From Apostichopus japonicus (Eukaryota; Echinodermata; Holothuroidea; Aspidochirotida; Stichopodidae), in the NCBI RefSeq assembly GCF_037975245.1, contig NC_092563.1, forward strand, positions 29,907,960 to 29,971,959: a DNA stretch of 64,000 bases, read 5' to 3'. Positions within the stretch are counted from its first letter, which is position 1. Every line of letters starts with the position of its first letter. Both the position numbers and the translations under genes were made by a program. This document shows positions 13,001 to 28,000 of this stretch, one piece after another. A model generated the notes under the pieces. It worked only from the letters and a program-made list of their open reading frames with translations. It was not told where the DNA came from and searched no databases.

Positions 13001-16000
13001 AGACTAAAATATTACATGATTACATATCACTTAAAATGTAACAGTACATTATTCAATTTGTCTTTCAAACAGTAGTCTCTTTTGAAATGAATGTAGTCTA
13101 ATTTGATAATATCACACTTTTATAAACTGCCATAGTTTAGGATACAGAACTCACACTACCTACCACAAGAGTCATACATATTAAATTTGCCATATATGCA
13201 AACAAACACACACACAGAAAGTTGCTTTTAAAATGGACTTTGAGTCCTTTTCCTACTCCTTGGTCAAAAGATACCCCAAACAATCTTTGTACATTTTAGC
13301 TTACAATTTGGCATTCTTGGAAAATCACACATGTATCATCATTAAATCCACTTAAAATTATAGGTGATTATCCTTAAGGGTCCTGTGTAGGGTAAACTTC
13401 CAGTCACCTAGAATCAAAGAAAGAGAAAGAATCTCAAGTCTAAACAACCATTCTTTTGATTCAAACAACAGATTTGTACTTTGTTCCCTGAATAGGAGCT
13501 GTTTCTGAATGGGGTGAATTGGTGGGTGTGAAAAGGTTCAAATAATCAATAGAGGGGAGACTAAGAGGATGTAGTGTGATGAGTAAGACCTACAAACAGG
13601 AAGTCATTAAGTACTGAATAAAGTACACACTGGGTCTTTACTAATTGATCCGCGGCCATGGTCAAGAGGAAGACCAAACAAAAGGGGGGTACAGTCACTG
13701 GACAGATATGTAAACTGTACCAGAGGTCTTTACTACAGTCACTGGACAGATATATGTAAACTGTACCAGAGGTCTTTACTACTATAGCAATTGTTTACAT
13801 GTGGCATTTAACCTTCCTAGTCAGCTGTACAAGTTTAAATTTATAGCAGGTGTAGGTATGAACAGGGAGAGAGGTGAGATCAACACTCACATATACTCTC
13901 TATGTATAATGGTGGATTTAAATGGGACATTTTGTACACTTTAGTTTATTATAAGGCTACTGTATGTGGACAAAATGTTTTACAGTACTTAGCATTTATA
14001 ATCTTGTGTTTCCAAAAAATACGATCACATTTGTGGAACTTCTTGTTAGAAGAGAACTGCGTATGTTCGGGCCAACAGATTCTATCTTTAGCCAGATAAT
14101 CCCAAAAATCAACAGAAACTGGTATTAAAGTAGCTCGAAGTGTGATGAACAACAAGAGAGGTTTAAAGTGGTTGAGTCTGTTCAGCTGTGTGTGAAAGAA
14201 GATCTTTGACACATCTGAAGTGATGCCATAGTCCTTGTACTTGCACAACCAACTTCATTTTACTTACAGTAGGAACATCAGCCCCAAGCAAGTGGCTTAC
14301 AGTTTAGAATAATGAGGACAATCATTGAAAGAAGGCCATACTGAACAGTAGTAGCGTAAATGAGGGGAGAAAAAAACAGGTAAAATTAAGAGAAGAGCCA
14401 AATGAACAAAAGGACAGATTTCCTACATCCTGGTCATAATTTAATGACAAAAATTATGTGTCAACATATAGGAACCTGAAATGTCCCAATCATTTGCCAA
14501 ACCTTTCAAGTCAAATTTTTCCGTAGAAGCTTAGTTAGAGTGAGTCTCTAAACGAGGCAAATCTGGAACAGTAATGACTCACATTTTCCTACAGGCCTTC
14601 ACTTCCTGCACGTATGAGGACGAGAAGGATTGTGAAATAGCGATCACTTTTTTGTGTCTGTTTTCTTTCACCTTTGCAAGATTGACTGACTTTAATTATC
14701 AGCTCTGCAAGGAACAAACTATAAAACTAGTAAAGGTTTCCCCATAAACTACGGAACCTAATTATGGTATTGTTAATTAATAAACAGAGTATACAAAGAG
14801 ATCTCGAAATATATTCACAGGAAGCGGAACTGGCGAGCAGGATGCTGATATGTAGTTGTTAAAGCTTCCAGATTCCTGCACTGACAAGTATCGTCGTGAT
14901 TTGCAAAAGATGAAAGAAACGTACGAATAGAGATGAATAGATGAGGGAACCAAGCAAAGGGTAAATAGAATAGGAATTTAGAGTATGCTAACTAAAAAAA
15001 ATCCTGTGATTGCTTAAATAGTTGTCCGAAATGAAACAAAGAGGAACAGACAAAAACAAAACCGAGAACAAAATCATTTGTTGGTGGGTGCTCAGGCCAA
15101 CGGGTAAAGAAATGAGAACAATTTGTCGTTTCAACCTTTCTTCGGTAGGACAGAAATAGCTTACTCTCCATTATTTTGTGTCTATTCCAGTGAACTTATA
15201 CAACTGAACCCTCCCTCCACAGACAGAATCACCAACCTTCTTGAAATAGATGTCTGAACCAATTATTTTTGCTAAATAAAACTTAAATTTCACCAAAGCC
15301 AATACTGAAAGGATTTGAAATTACTATTACTATACAGACTTCCAATTTTTTTAAAACAAGCAATGGGGTGGGAGGAGGGGGGGTAGGGCAGAACACACAA
15401 GCGGGTAAGGCTGAGCAAAGTTTTCTCAATCTTCAGAATAAATTTATATACAGTATAGCATTAGTTTTACAAAATGGTAAGAAAAACATAAAACATTTAT
15501 ACATAATTACTTAATAAAGCCATGGACAAAGTAGCTGTCACTACTAATAAAAATCCTCTACACTAAGATTAGATGATCCCTTACACTACCAGCTGGACAT
15601 TAGATAATCCCTTACACTACCATCTGGACATAAGATAATCCCTTACACTACCATCTGGACATTAGATAATCCCTTACACTACCATCTGGACATAAGATAA
15701 TCCCATACACTCTACCATCTGGACATGAGATAATCCATGAGGACACTAAAAATGAATTTGATAAAATCATTGAAGTATGTTGTATAGACAAAAGCAAACA
15801 ATCTACATCCGTTTTGATTGTAACATACTCCTCCTGTACTTTGTACCTGAGAGTCAGAATATCATTAAAAGCAGTCATATGTATATCATGCGGGACATAT
15901 TGCCAGTGACAATAACTATGCATTTAACTTTAATATCAACCTAACATCACCCTGACAATCCTCAAGCAAAAAGAAACTACTAGTTAATAATACGGGGTAA

Positions 16001-19000
16001 ATAATCACATCAAGGATTTAGGAATGGCTCCCTGATTATTGTACCCTCAAAATCCAGTTACTCATTCTACAAAGATTGCACATCTAAAGTTAATGGATGC
16101 AGAGGTTTGAACTTGCAGTTCTCAGAGTTCTAGTGGACAGGGAATCAAACAAACAAACCCTACCTCTTATTAATAAAAGCAAAACTGTGAAATCAGAATT
16201 GTTCAATGGTTACTGGCAAAGTTTGACCCTTAGCAAGAATTCAAAATCGTGCAAGTTTGTATGTGTGTGTATATATAAAGCAGACACAACTTGTTAAAGG
16301 AAATTTAGCATGCACTGTAAGCCCAAGAGTTGTAAGGCTTTTATTTACAAATTCAAGGCCAAAACTTGGATGGATTCATTGACCTTCTAAATACTCCACA
16401 GTTATATTAAGAGAAAAACAAACAGACAGGGAGTAACACTCCACCCACAGTTGTTTACATACAGTGCAGTGAACACAGAGAGATGCTAATTCACCTCATT
16501 GGTATTTGTGCATATATGATACACACAGGTGATTCAAGAGGTACTTGTGAAACTTTAATTGAATATACATGTATGTAATTTGTAGCTGGGCTATTGGAAA
16601 TGGCTTCCACTGAATTTATACTACAACTACAATTAATATCTTAAACATCCCAATTGTTTAGTACAACTACAACAGATCAATAGGAACAAAGTAACAATCT
16701 TTATTACAATGCTACACCAAAGAACCAATGCCATCCGCAGAAAGTTGTGTTGGAGAGAGTTGTGGGGTGGGGGGGGGAAGGGATGGGACAGAGGGGCTAC
16801 AGTATGGGGAAAATGCAATCATCACAGTTTTTTTTTTAAGAAAGGCCATATAACAATTAGCAATGATTAATATTTAAGTCTGTCAGACAGTCCATATCAC
16901 CCAGTAACGCATTGTATGGAGATCGAGCGTTTCAAAATTTGGCCCCGACTTTGTAGAACGATCTATCCAGTATATGTTCGCCTTAGTCCCTCCTTTGAAA
17001 CATTTGAAAAGGGACTTGGCTTTGAAACAAAGTTATGAATTTTTAATGTTGTTTCACTCGTTTGTTCTTATTGTTAATGCACCTATTTAGTTTCTATTTT
17101 GTATCTTTTTTTGTTGTCGATGGTTACCAGCCTTTGTGCCATTCGATATTGTTGTATTTTTAAGTATTGGATTTTAACTATTTATTACCGGTTTGGCTAG
17201 ATTTAGTGTTACCTTCTTGTTTTGTATGATTGAGCTTTTGATATTCTAGTGACTTTTATTATGTAATAGCGACTTTGATAATGTTTTATGGAAATGTTAC
17301 AGTTTATAAATACAATTTATTATTATAATTATTATTATATAAATATTAAATAATTGATAAACAATATTTAATGATGTAGAGTATATACAGTGAATTCCAC
17401 TAGTCATTTGATATGTAGTTCCATTGTGCATTCTTTACATAGATAATTCCATGGAAATGGATGAGTTGTCATCATTGACACAGTCAACAAACACAAAGAT
17501 ATGATATTCAATGTCACCTGTGTTAAGTGACATGCACTCCCAGTGGAATACATAACCAAACATGAACATGCAAGAATGTCAAAGACTGTAATTCCTAGAA
17601 TGTTATCTGCGGTATAAGATTAACCGTGTGCCCACAGAGATAGATGAATCATGCCAAGAAAACTAGAGAAACAGAGGACAATATTAACATACTGAATTTT
17701 ACAACATCTACCATAATATTAATCATTAGAATTGCACAAGAGGTGATATTCCGGTTAAATATTAAACAAATTTTATTTTGCAATTATGCAAAATACATTT
17801 GAGTCTTTGCACAAAGAACTGATATAGTCTCTGTTGGGTTATTGTTATCCTGTGAACTGATCTGCAAAATGTACAAAACTAAATTGTGAACTGTGCTAAA
17901 TTATCTCACACATGTGTGACTTTAACTTCTTCGAGTGAGACTATACTATTCATAAAGAAGTCTTTGAATTTTTTTTTTTTTCTATTTCCTTTCATATGAA
18001 CTTTTGGCAATGTTGTATAATAAATACTGGTTTGACTGTTGTGTTCAAGAGATTATAAAATGAAAATGTATCATATTTTATATGAAACAAAGTCTACATG
18101 TATATGTGAATTCTCTCTTTTTAAAATCACCAACAATTATTGAAACTGATTGAATTCCAAGAACCAATTTTTCTTTGACATCATTTTACCACCTGTATGG
18201 GAATCAATTGAGTATATTGTTATAAAGTCTTTTCCATATATGTCAATAGTGTATTATCACTCGTTTTGTCCTTGTAGTGATGAATCTACAAAATTCCAAT
18301 CTATTACCATGGAGACAAGAAAAGATTTACCCATGAAGTAACTGTCCTCTTAACTTCCATCTGTTCTCTTAGTCACGTTCAAGCTACACAAAATACTACT
18401 ACTGTACAGGAAACACACTCGATTAGTAACGAAGAAGCTTCAAGTGTTATCTATCCTTGTCGATGATTATTCAAGGTCCCCTAAAATCCTTCCATAATTG
18501 AACTGACAAGCAATTAACTTCCTATATTGTTGCCATTGTTACCAAATATAGATCTCTGTGGTTTTTCAGTTGTACTGTAGGGATGACTGGATGACTGCTA
18601 GACACTCAAATGTTCATTTTATCTTGAAAATCTCCTCAACTATACATATTCAGTAATGCATGACACACACAATGGAGTGAATTAATATTCAAAGCAGCCA
18701 TAGATTGCCATTATTAGGGAAAACCTTCTGAAGGAGAGTTACTCATTGGGCGGCCACAGAGGGAAAAAATCTTGGATACTCCAAAACTGACTGACTTTGG
18801 TATAATTTACAAATTACAATACTAACCTGTCCCAACTCCACCACTACTTCCCTCCCACGCTCCTCCCCATTCTCCTCACACCCCTTCTACTCCCCCGCCC
18901 CCTTTCCTTTCCATCTCCTCTTTCCACATCTTGCACCATTCACCAATGTAATCGTTTCATAGATGAGCATATATTCACCAGGGCTTTCTTCAAGGACATT

Positions 19001-22000
19001 CTGGGGTTTGCCTTCAGTTTGACCTACGTACGTAGTAGTCTCGACGAACCTCATAATACGGCTACGTGTACATTAACAACACTATAAAGTGAGAGAGTGC
19101 CAACACTTCAGGATCCTAAGAGTGCAGGCCTAATGGACAAAGAGGTTGACCACTTGCACTTACAGTACAAGCAGTCGATGACAAACTAATTAGAGCATCC
19201 TGGTCCACCCATAATTCAATTAATTAAAATCTCATTAAGGGTGGGATGTCAGGCTTGACCACTGGATCAGGGACAGGGGTTTTAATGAAGTTCATATGCC
19301 TGAAGCGAATATTACTGAAGCTCTCTGTAGAATTCCACGTACTGTTAGGGTCCTAGGGATAAATCAAGAATGACTTTAATATGCTGGCTAGATCAGTTTC
19401 AGTCAATCTTGTACAAAGGTGAAGCGTACAGAAGTTTGAAAGCTGTAATCCTGGAAAATACGATATCGTTACTGAATGCTTGCTGTACAGTTTTCATGAT
19501 CTGCCCATCATACATCTTTTGAAGGCTGGCTGACTTGTTTAAAAAAAAATACAATTACAAGTATTTTTTGATTATGTACATGTATGATAAAGTTCTACAT
19601 CACTACAGAGCAGCAGATGTCACTAGTATGTAGGGAGTATTTATAAGTGCTAATAGGCCATGGTACATAGGGCATTTATGTGCTCTGTTTTCAATTTCCG
19701 TGCAACTGATCGAGGGAGGGGCTAAATTTATCACAGAATGATGAATTCGGAGTTGCTAATCACAAATTGCTTTATCCCCACGTATGGTTGTGGTTAAGCG
19801 AGAAGAAAATTCATGGAAAAGGGAGTTACATTACCATACTTAAAACCCATATACCAGTTCCACTACTACTGTTTTACTGAAGTGAGAAAGTACACTAACA
19901 CTGCAAGTTTCATGGGAGTTCACTCAATTTTTTTTTTATTTCAGACCTTGCATGAAATCATAAATGAATTATGACTGCTAAAATATGTTAGCTAATTAAC
20001 CAATTGGTTAATTAGATTAATTAGTTAAAAAACATTGTTAACTAGTTAATTATCTTAATGCATTAATTATTAAAAATCCTACTAATTTATTAGCCAGTTA
20101 ATTAAGGCCATTTTAATCAGTTGAAAGGATTGATTATATATGGTAGAAAACAAAAAGGAAGGAAATTTCAAATAATCTTCAAAACTTCATCCACATCTTT
20201 GTTTGTATATAGAGAAGTTGGACTGAGTAGGTTGTAACATGGACTTCCTTTACATAAAGATTTTCTCAATCGCCTTGAAAGAATGCTATACCCTCCCAAA
20301 CCAAATTTGACTACAACTCAAACTATGAGCACTTTATTCATTCAAAAGTGAAATACTTTACCAAGCCTGATGACTCAAAAGACAGATGCTTATCCACTCT
20401 ATTCGAGGTGCAAGAAGATGAGAGATACTACCTCCGCTGGACGACACGATACCATTCCTAGTTAAGTCCAAGCTTTGCTAAAATAAGACTCCCTTTCATC
20501 AATTTTCCTGAAAGAATGCTTACATCCTTCCAAATACAATATTCACTATTAAATACAAAACAAACAAAAAAAAGTACCACACTTCCGGGTGGGGACTGAT
20601 ACAGCACTCCAAGTAAAATACTCAATTTTCCTGAAATATGGCCACATCATCCCAAATACAATTTTTTTCTAGTAATTTACAACAACAAAAAACTTCCAAT
20701 CTTTGATCATGAGCATTTCGTTCATTCGGAAAAATTAAATCCTTACCCATCCTGATGACTGCCAAGGCTGATTGTTTACCAGACAAAGTGAAATAATACT
20801 CAAAAGGAAATTTGCTTGTTCTCTAATTTATTTCGTTGCTCATCTCTCTCTTTTTCTCTTTCTCTTTTACTCAGTCTTTTACAAGTTGTGTTTTGTCTTA
20901 TTCTCATTTCTCACTCAACCTTTCTCTCTGAAGAACAGTTTACAACTGACCACTGTCTCTAAAAACACACTATTCAGTAACTCAATACAATACATGCTAA
21001 TTTTACATAAACAAAAACAGAATGGTTGGGCAAACAATAGATGGCATTTTGAAAGCATTTGCCTATTTTCATAACATAGCAGGTGCAAAATTGTTAGACT
21101 ACTTTACTCTCTAGAACATTCTCCCCTTCCATGAGGTACTCTACCTCAAGTATAAAAAACAAAACAAAATTAATACATTTTACTCATACATTAACCATCA
21201 AGAATCTTTCTTCATTACTGCAAATCTATGTACAGTAAAATATTTTTGGAGTATTTATATCACATAATATTGAACTTATATATAACACTTTCTGTCTACA
21301 TTCGACACAAACACATGGAAACACTTTTTTAAATTAAACATGTATGCTTATATGGTATGTTCTTATACCAAAATTCACTGATACAAATGCAATAGATCTT
21401 GGACTGTGTACAGTCTGAAGGGAATTTATAACCGCTTCTAAGTAAAATTTACTTTACCACAAAAACTTAACTTAATCTAGGATTTCCACACGACAAATCT
21501 TTGTAATGTTTCTCAAATAAACAACTCTAAACTAAATAGGCATGCTTATAGCTTTTACAGGAGCCACCTTCGCTTTTAAAGCTACTAGCTGCACCCTGAT
21601 TCCATTTACCCCCATGGTTGTTAAATAAACCACAGCTGCATATGCATCACTCGAAGCATTACAAAACACATGCATTCTTTGGTCTGCGTTACCCTTTGGG
21701 CACAAGCATATTCCAATATCAATTTTGTCTAAATTAACTAAATATTCCAACCACCTTCTGATTTCAGATTCTAGACCCCCTACATTAAGATCATCCCAAT
21801 CAAGTCCTTTTTCCCCAATTATTTTGCATTCAAATATTAGCTACTACTATAATAGGCCCAATAATTCCAAGAGGGTCAAACACTGATGATAGCTTGCTTA
21901 AAACAATTTGCTTGGTTAAGGTTTCAACATTACTAACCATTACTGGCTTCTTAAGTTGAAATTTGTCTGACTCTGCATGCCAAGTCAATCCTAAGGTCTT

Positions 22001-25000
22001 TGTTGACGGCAACCTCTGTCTAGTTTTATGAACTGACTTAGCCCTATGTTCCTTTGGAATCCCTTCTAAAAGCGTCTTTGAGTTTGATATCCATTTCATG
22101 GGTTTCATGCCCGCTTGGCCCCGTAGAGCAACCAACTGGGTATACAATTCTTATATCCTTTCCACCATTAACAATCTCACACCTCATACTGTAAGTGTCA
22201 CTACCAGTCTTTTCCCTGTGAACTTATAAGGTTTCATTTTGACGGAATGACAAATGAAGCATTCATTCGGAAACATGTGGCGTTCCCTCCACTCTCTTGG
22301 ACCACTTGTATTGTCGGACCAGAGGGTGCGTTTCCTCGGCGGTTCGTTTTCATCTGCGTCATCATTCAGCTTGTTTACATCCGTTTCTATATGAGTAAAA
22401 TTTAAAAAAAAAATAGCTGTTAAATAATGTTTTGCAACAAGAAGGTAAGTTTTAAAATTTTGAGCAAGGATTATTTGCCTCCAGTTTTTGTTACTTAAGA
22501 TTCAAAGCATTTCGCCCCCAACTTTCACTCCCTAATCATTAGGATCATTCAATAATCAAAAAGGAAAATAATATTTAGAGTTTAACTTTTATGTTTAAAA
22601 ATTTGAAGGAAGAATAAATTGCCAATGTTCAGCAACATGCTCTAGCAAAATCTTTGAATTTCTTAAAGGCATTTAAAGTTACTGTACCTCGCAATCTTAA
22701 CACAAGTTGACAGAAAAGGTTACATTTCCAAATTCAAAATGCATATACTCTTGTAAATACTGTTTTTATTTTGTTTACTGTATTTGCTGTAACAAAAAAA
22801 TTAATCTATATATGTCTTCTTCCTATTGAGGGCCCATTCCCATAAGTCATAATGAACTAAGAAGTACATGCATACCATCAGTGTATCAGGACTACAGTAC
22901 GTATATTGACTCATGTTTGAACGATGACAAGAAAATTACAACAAGAAAATTAAATTTTGCTGATAAAATATGCTCTATGTAGGCTATATGCAGTAGGCTA
23001 TATGCAGTGTTTTTGATCAAACCTGTAATTTGCTTTGTCAGCCTGGTGTAACCCACAAGTTGAGACATTTGAAAGAAATATGCTGGTCAATGGTGTTGTT
23101 TACATCACAGTCAAACTGTTTACTAATAGACCTTATACTGTGTGTGAGCATATCTTTTCTGTCCAGATTGAATTTGAAAAGCCAGATTTGAATTAGGGTA
23201 AAATTTACATAGGCCCACTACTAGTAGATATTATGCCTTGCACCAGCAAGATATTTCTATCGCTATATTACCTTTGCATAGTGGTTATATTGTGTACGTT
23301 AAAATTCGCCAAGTTTAGTCAAATTGGCTGAGCTCTACGCCGAACATACATTTCTTTTCCAAGTGGGCAATTTGGAAACAGTGGTAGGGCCTAGCCGCCT
23401 AGGCCTAACTAAAATTAAGGGGCTGGTTGGGGAAAAAAATGGATTAATACAGAATCTTACACACTTTTGACAAAAATACTAGTACATACCTGCAGCGCGT
23501 TTTTCAGCGAGTTTTGCCTGCCTTTTGACTTTAGTTATGTCGCAAAACCGTTTGTAACATTCAATGTGGTACAGTATCATCATATATGTCTCGATGTAGT
23601 AAAACTTCCCCAACACATTCTGGAATTGTTAACGTTAGGCCGATCGCCGTCGCGGAATTTCTGGCTATTTCTGCCTCCTTGCAATCAAATTGTGTCCACT
23701 CCAAGGCAAATTTCTTAAATCTCTCTTATGAATTACTTGTCAGTTCAATAAATTTTGATTTAGAGCAATCTTTAACGTGTATAATACAGTTTTCTCGAAG
23801 CGACTTTCGTGTAACACCTCCACTACTGAACGCGGCCATTTTTGTTTTCGGAACAATTGTTCTGTCAATATTAACAAACGTTGTGATTGGTTGATTCGCC
23901 GAAATTTCGTGTATGCCGCAAGAATGTCTCTCGTACGACATTTCTGATTGGTAGAACATAGCCTCGTACAATAACGCAAAAGGACCCGATTTCTGTTAGA
24001 TTTTTACCAATATTTAAGCATATATACCAGCATCGCAAGTGGGGACAACTGAATATCCATTCAGAATAATATTTTCATATTTATCATTCACATATTATCC
24101 CCTCCCTCTTTGAGTTGCACGGAATGAAACGAAATCAAGGGATGTACCACGGCCTATAAAGAGAGCATAAATGGGACCACTAATCATCGAAATTAAGAAA
24201 AGAAGATGGAAATTCATTGTGCATATATTGCGACAAACCCTAACAACGACAGCAACATCAGCATGACTTGGGCACCAGAGGGCAGGAGAAAGAGGGGGCG
24301 ACCAAAAACAACATGGCGCAGGACAATAGATGAAGAGAGAGAGAGGGCTGGTTGGCCATCCTGGAATGAGGCCAGAAACGCAGCTGCCGACCCTGATAAA
24401 TGGAGACGCTCTGTTGAGGCCTTATTTGCCTCTAGGCAAGAAGAAGACAGATGAGATGAGATTTATAAGTGGACATGCTTGTGGCTTTCTCATAACAGTT
24501 ATAAGATAAAAACATTTTCATCAACAAATTTTTTCATTTTCTTTATTTATGTTATACGGCCAGGATTTGAAGCAATCCTCCATATTGCATCTGAAATTCA
24601 GCAGAGAAACAAATCCATGATTAATCTCTCAACAATCAGTCATTCCAAGTCAGTTATTCGACATCAACGGAATCCATCGGTACCTCACTGATCTAAACAA
24701 ATTTGGCAAGAACCCCTCCTCCCTCCCTCCCTCCCTCCTCCCCTCCCCATGAGGTTTCATATCAATCATCCTCATAGATTTTACTTTGCCTTTTAGCATA
24801 ATTCAATATTTAAAGCCGCCTTCATTTATTGATCCAAACAGTCTTGTCTGTAATGTAAAGTCCTTTCCCCAGGAACATGCAAGACATTGGTTTTCGCAAT
24901 CAGTTTATACTGTTGTGCAGGAGCGGGAGGCTTGAACGAGGTCATTGACCAGATCTCTTGACGTATTTTCTGCATTAAAGATATATGTGAACAGGCCTAA

Positions 25001-28000
25001 TCAGTGAATTTCCTCTCCTAGTTAGGCTATAATCATGGAGGCCGTCATATCCAAGACTATTGAATTGATCTGTTACTAACATGTATGGTCATCATCATTG
25101 ATCGTAAAACAATGGAGACTAATTGGACACACAATTCTCTACGTCAGTTTGTCAGCTTTACCAAGGAATAATAATTTAGAGGGGAGAGATGACATTTCAT
25201 TTGGAAAGATATTTATCATACTCCTAATGGTCAATACACACTGGCAACCTTTATTTCATTGTGTTCATTATGTACATGATCATTGTATATTGTAATATCC
25301 CATCATAAAGATAGAGTAGATATGGAATTAATTTACCAGATGCAAAATTGACTTCAAATATTTACAAAGATTCTTCTTCATGATCACTATTCCTACAGTA
25401 GTTGTACATGTTTGTGGGATGAAATTGTCTGAGAGTAAATACTCAGCTTAGCTTCTTTTTACATCAACAAATTTGATGGCTTAACAGTGAAATAGTGATG
25501 AGAAGTATTAAAGGAATGCCCAAGAGCACTTAAAAGGGGGGGAGGGGATATTGGGTGGGGGAGGAGAATGGCCTTTCATTTCAACATTGCAACACAGGCA
25601 AAACCCATTGGTTAATGTTTATGGAAATAGTGAAGAGAGGTATTAAAGGAATGCACAATGGCACTGATGGGAGGCAAAAATTGGAGAGGGTATGTGAGAA
25701 ATTGGAGAGGGGTGGGAGAAGACATGGCGTGACATGGTATTATATTTTAACATTGCAACACTGGCACAATCCCTTGATACCTTATACACTATACCAGATG
25801 TCTCTCTGTATCACTTCAAATAAATATATATATTATTCACTCAATAAAACTAAATCAAATAAATGTTACCCTGGTTTGACTTCATGCACAGTATCAGTTG
25901 ATATGCAGTAGATCCAACAGTAGGTCTCAGGGAGATATCAGCTGTACAATGTTTCCTAAAATCATGTCAGACAATCCTACCTAATGTACAAATGTAACGT
26001 TACTAGAATACAAATTAGCCTATAGTACTACTGCAGCATGACAGATCAACCCCCACAGTAAAAAGTCAATAAATTGTAAATTTCATTTCAGACAGATTCT
26101 GTCAACACTGTTCCAGATGGTCTATGCACATTACTGCTAAATAATACAAGCAACATCAATGTGAACAAACATGTGTAATAGTACATGTATATAGGTACAG
26201 AGTTACACACTCTCCTTGTGTATCAACATACAATAAAGTTGTAAATCATGTATTCATGAATATTCATGACATACACGTATCATATTCATAAGGGATGCTA
26301 TGGAAGTATTCACCTAACTAACACACCCTATTCACCTCTATACACACTGCAACAGGTATATATCCATATCTTACGCACAATTTATCAAATTTTGGGGAGT
26401 GCTGATGCTTCATTTTTGTACTGCCATCATTTCGGCGAATCTTAAATTTTAGCTAGCAAATACAGCCGGGAATCGGAGATCATAACAGAATTGTAAATTT
26501 ATGGAAGTTTCATAGTTTAATAGTCATACATGGCAATAATGTCGCTTTTCTCGTTTAGGTTCAACAACGCTCGAATATCAGATCTGAACAAAATCAGCAG
26601 ATAATCTTCAAAATAGTTGATATCTTATGAAGGTGTGCAGCTGACATTGCCACAGGATTTTCACTTAGAATCTTCCAAGAATTAGTTCTCCACATTTAGA
26701 AACAGTGCATGGCTGCAGTGATAATATGCAGTACGCAAACAATGTATATATTAATTAATGTTTAATTTATGCATGGAAATTTGTCACAATCTAATGGTAC
26801 AAGAGTCTGCATTTGAAGGAAATAAGTTAAGGTATATATCTGAACTCAGTCTGTCAGTCTGTTTGTGTGTAAATATTACATGGCTTGATCAGAATGATAG
26901 TCCAGAACTTACTGGGGGTGTATGGTAGAATGGGGTGCTAATGTTGTGGGGAGACAGGTAAGCGCAGAACAAAGTAAATGTGAAGTCGCAAGATACAACC
27001 TGTCTCAAGCAGATGTACGGATACATGAGATAGAAAACAATATTGCTTTCACATCTCAAAAGAGATAAGAAAGTAATAAAAATGATTTCAAATTGGAAAA
27101 ACAAAGCAATACAGGTAACTAATTAAATATTTATGACCAATTGTGCTGTGATCAATTCCACCTTATCATATATACATAAAGGGAATAATGTTTCACTAAA
27201 TTTTTTCTAAAATTTCAAACCCATGTTTCCTTTTCCACTGATAAGATATAAAGTTTCAAACAAGAATGAGCATCTGTAGTGTAAATGGACTATATCCATC
27301 CATCTATGAATTCGGCAGACAGTGGCTCTACATCACTATCAGTATCAGTCTTAAACCTCTGTAAACTGTACAAACATTGTAAAAAAAAATCAAAAGCTGT
27401 TATTTTTTCTCATGGATGTCAGATAATCAGAGGAAGGAAGTGCCGCGCTCCAACGACCGGCCGGATCTTTCCCCAAAAGCTTTCATTTTCTCCTTCAAAC
27501 TACCTAAATATTCAGAACAAAAAGTAGATGACTTCTCACGTTATTAATGATCTCCATTTGACTGATTGTTACAACTTTGCCTTTTTTCTCTGTTAAAATC
27601 TAATATAAGCTTTACAATAGATAACATAGCTGAACCATGGTACATAAAACTGAAACCCTTTTCCCTCTTAATATCTAATATTAGCTTTACAATAATGAAG
27701 GATGAATAATCTGATTTACGATGAACTTTGCAAGAAAATATATCATTGATAATATTATGTAGTAAACATGTCTTTATGGCTTAAAATATGTTGTTTTTGA
27801 TATAAAAATTGTTAACCAAGTATACAATAGTCCATGTACCTGAAGCTTGTTGGTTAGTCCATTATGTTGACAGGGGTAAAATAAGTTGGCTTTGTAAAAA
27901 AAAAAATGCAAATATATCTGTAACAGAAATAACTGTTTGTACGGCAGATGAATGTATAAGGAACACATTTATTTTGTTAATGTATTCTGAAATGTAGTTC

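Noticed and set aside
20772-21074. 100-codon plus-strand frame rich in Phe and Leu
   Set aside because: Hydrophobic translation of a CTCTTTT-rich stretch, without signal peptide logic, homology or splice support.
24826-24975. 49-codon minus-strand frame starting MQKIRQEIWSMTSF
   Set aside because: Short enough to occur by chance, and no splice partner or family was recognised.
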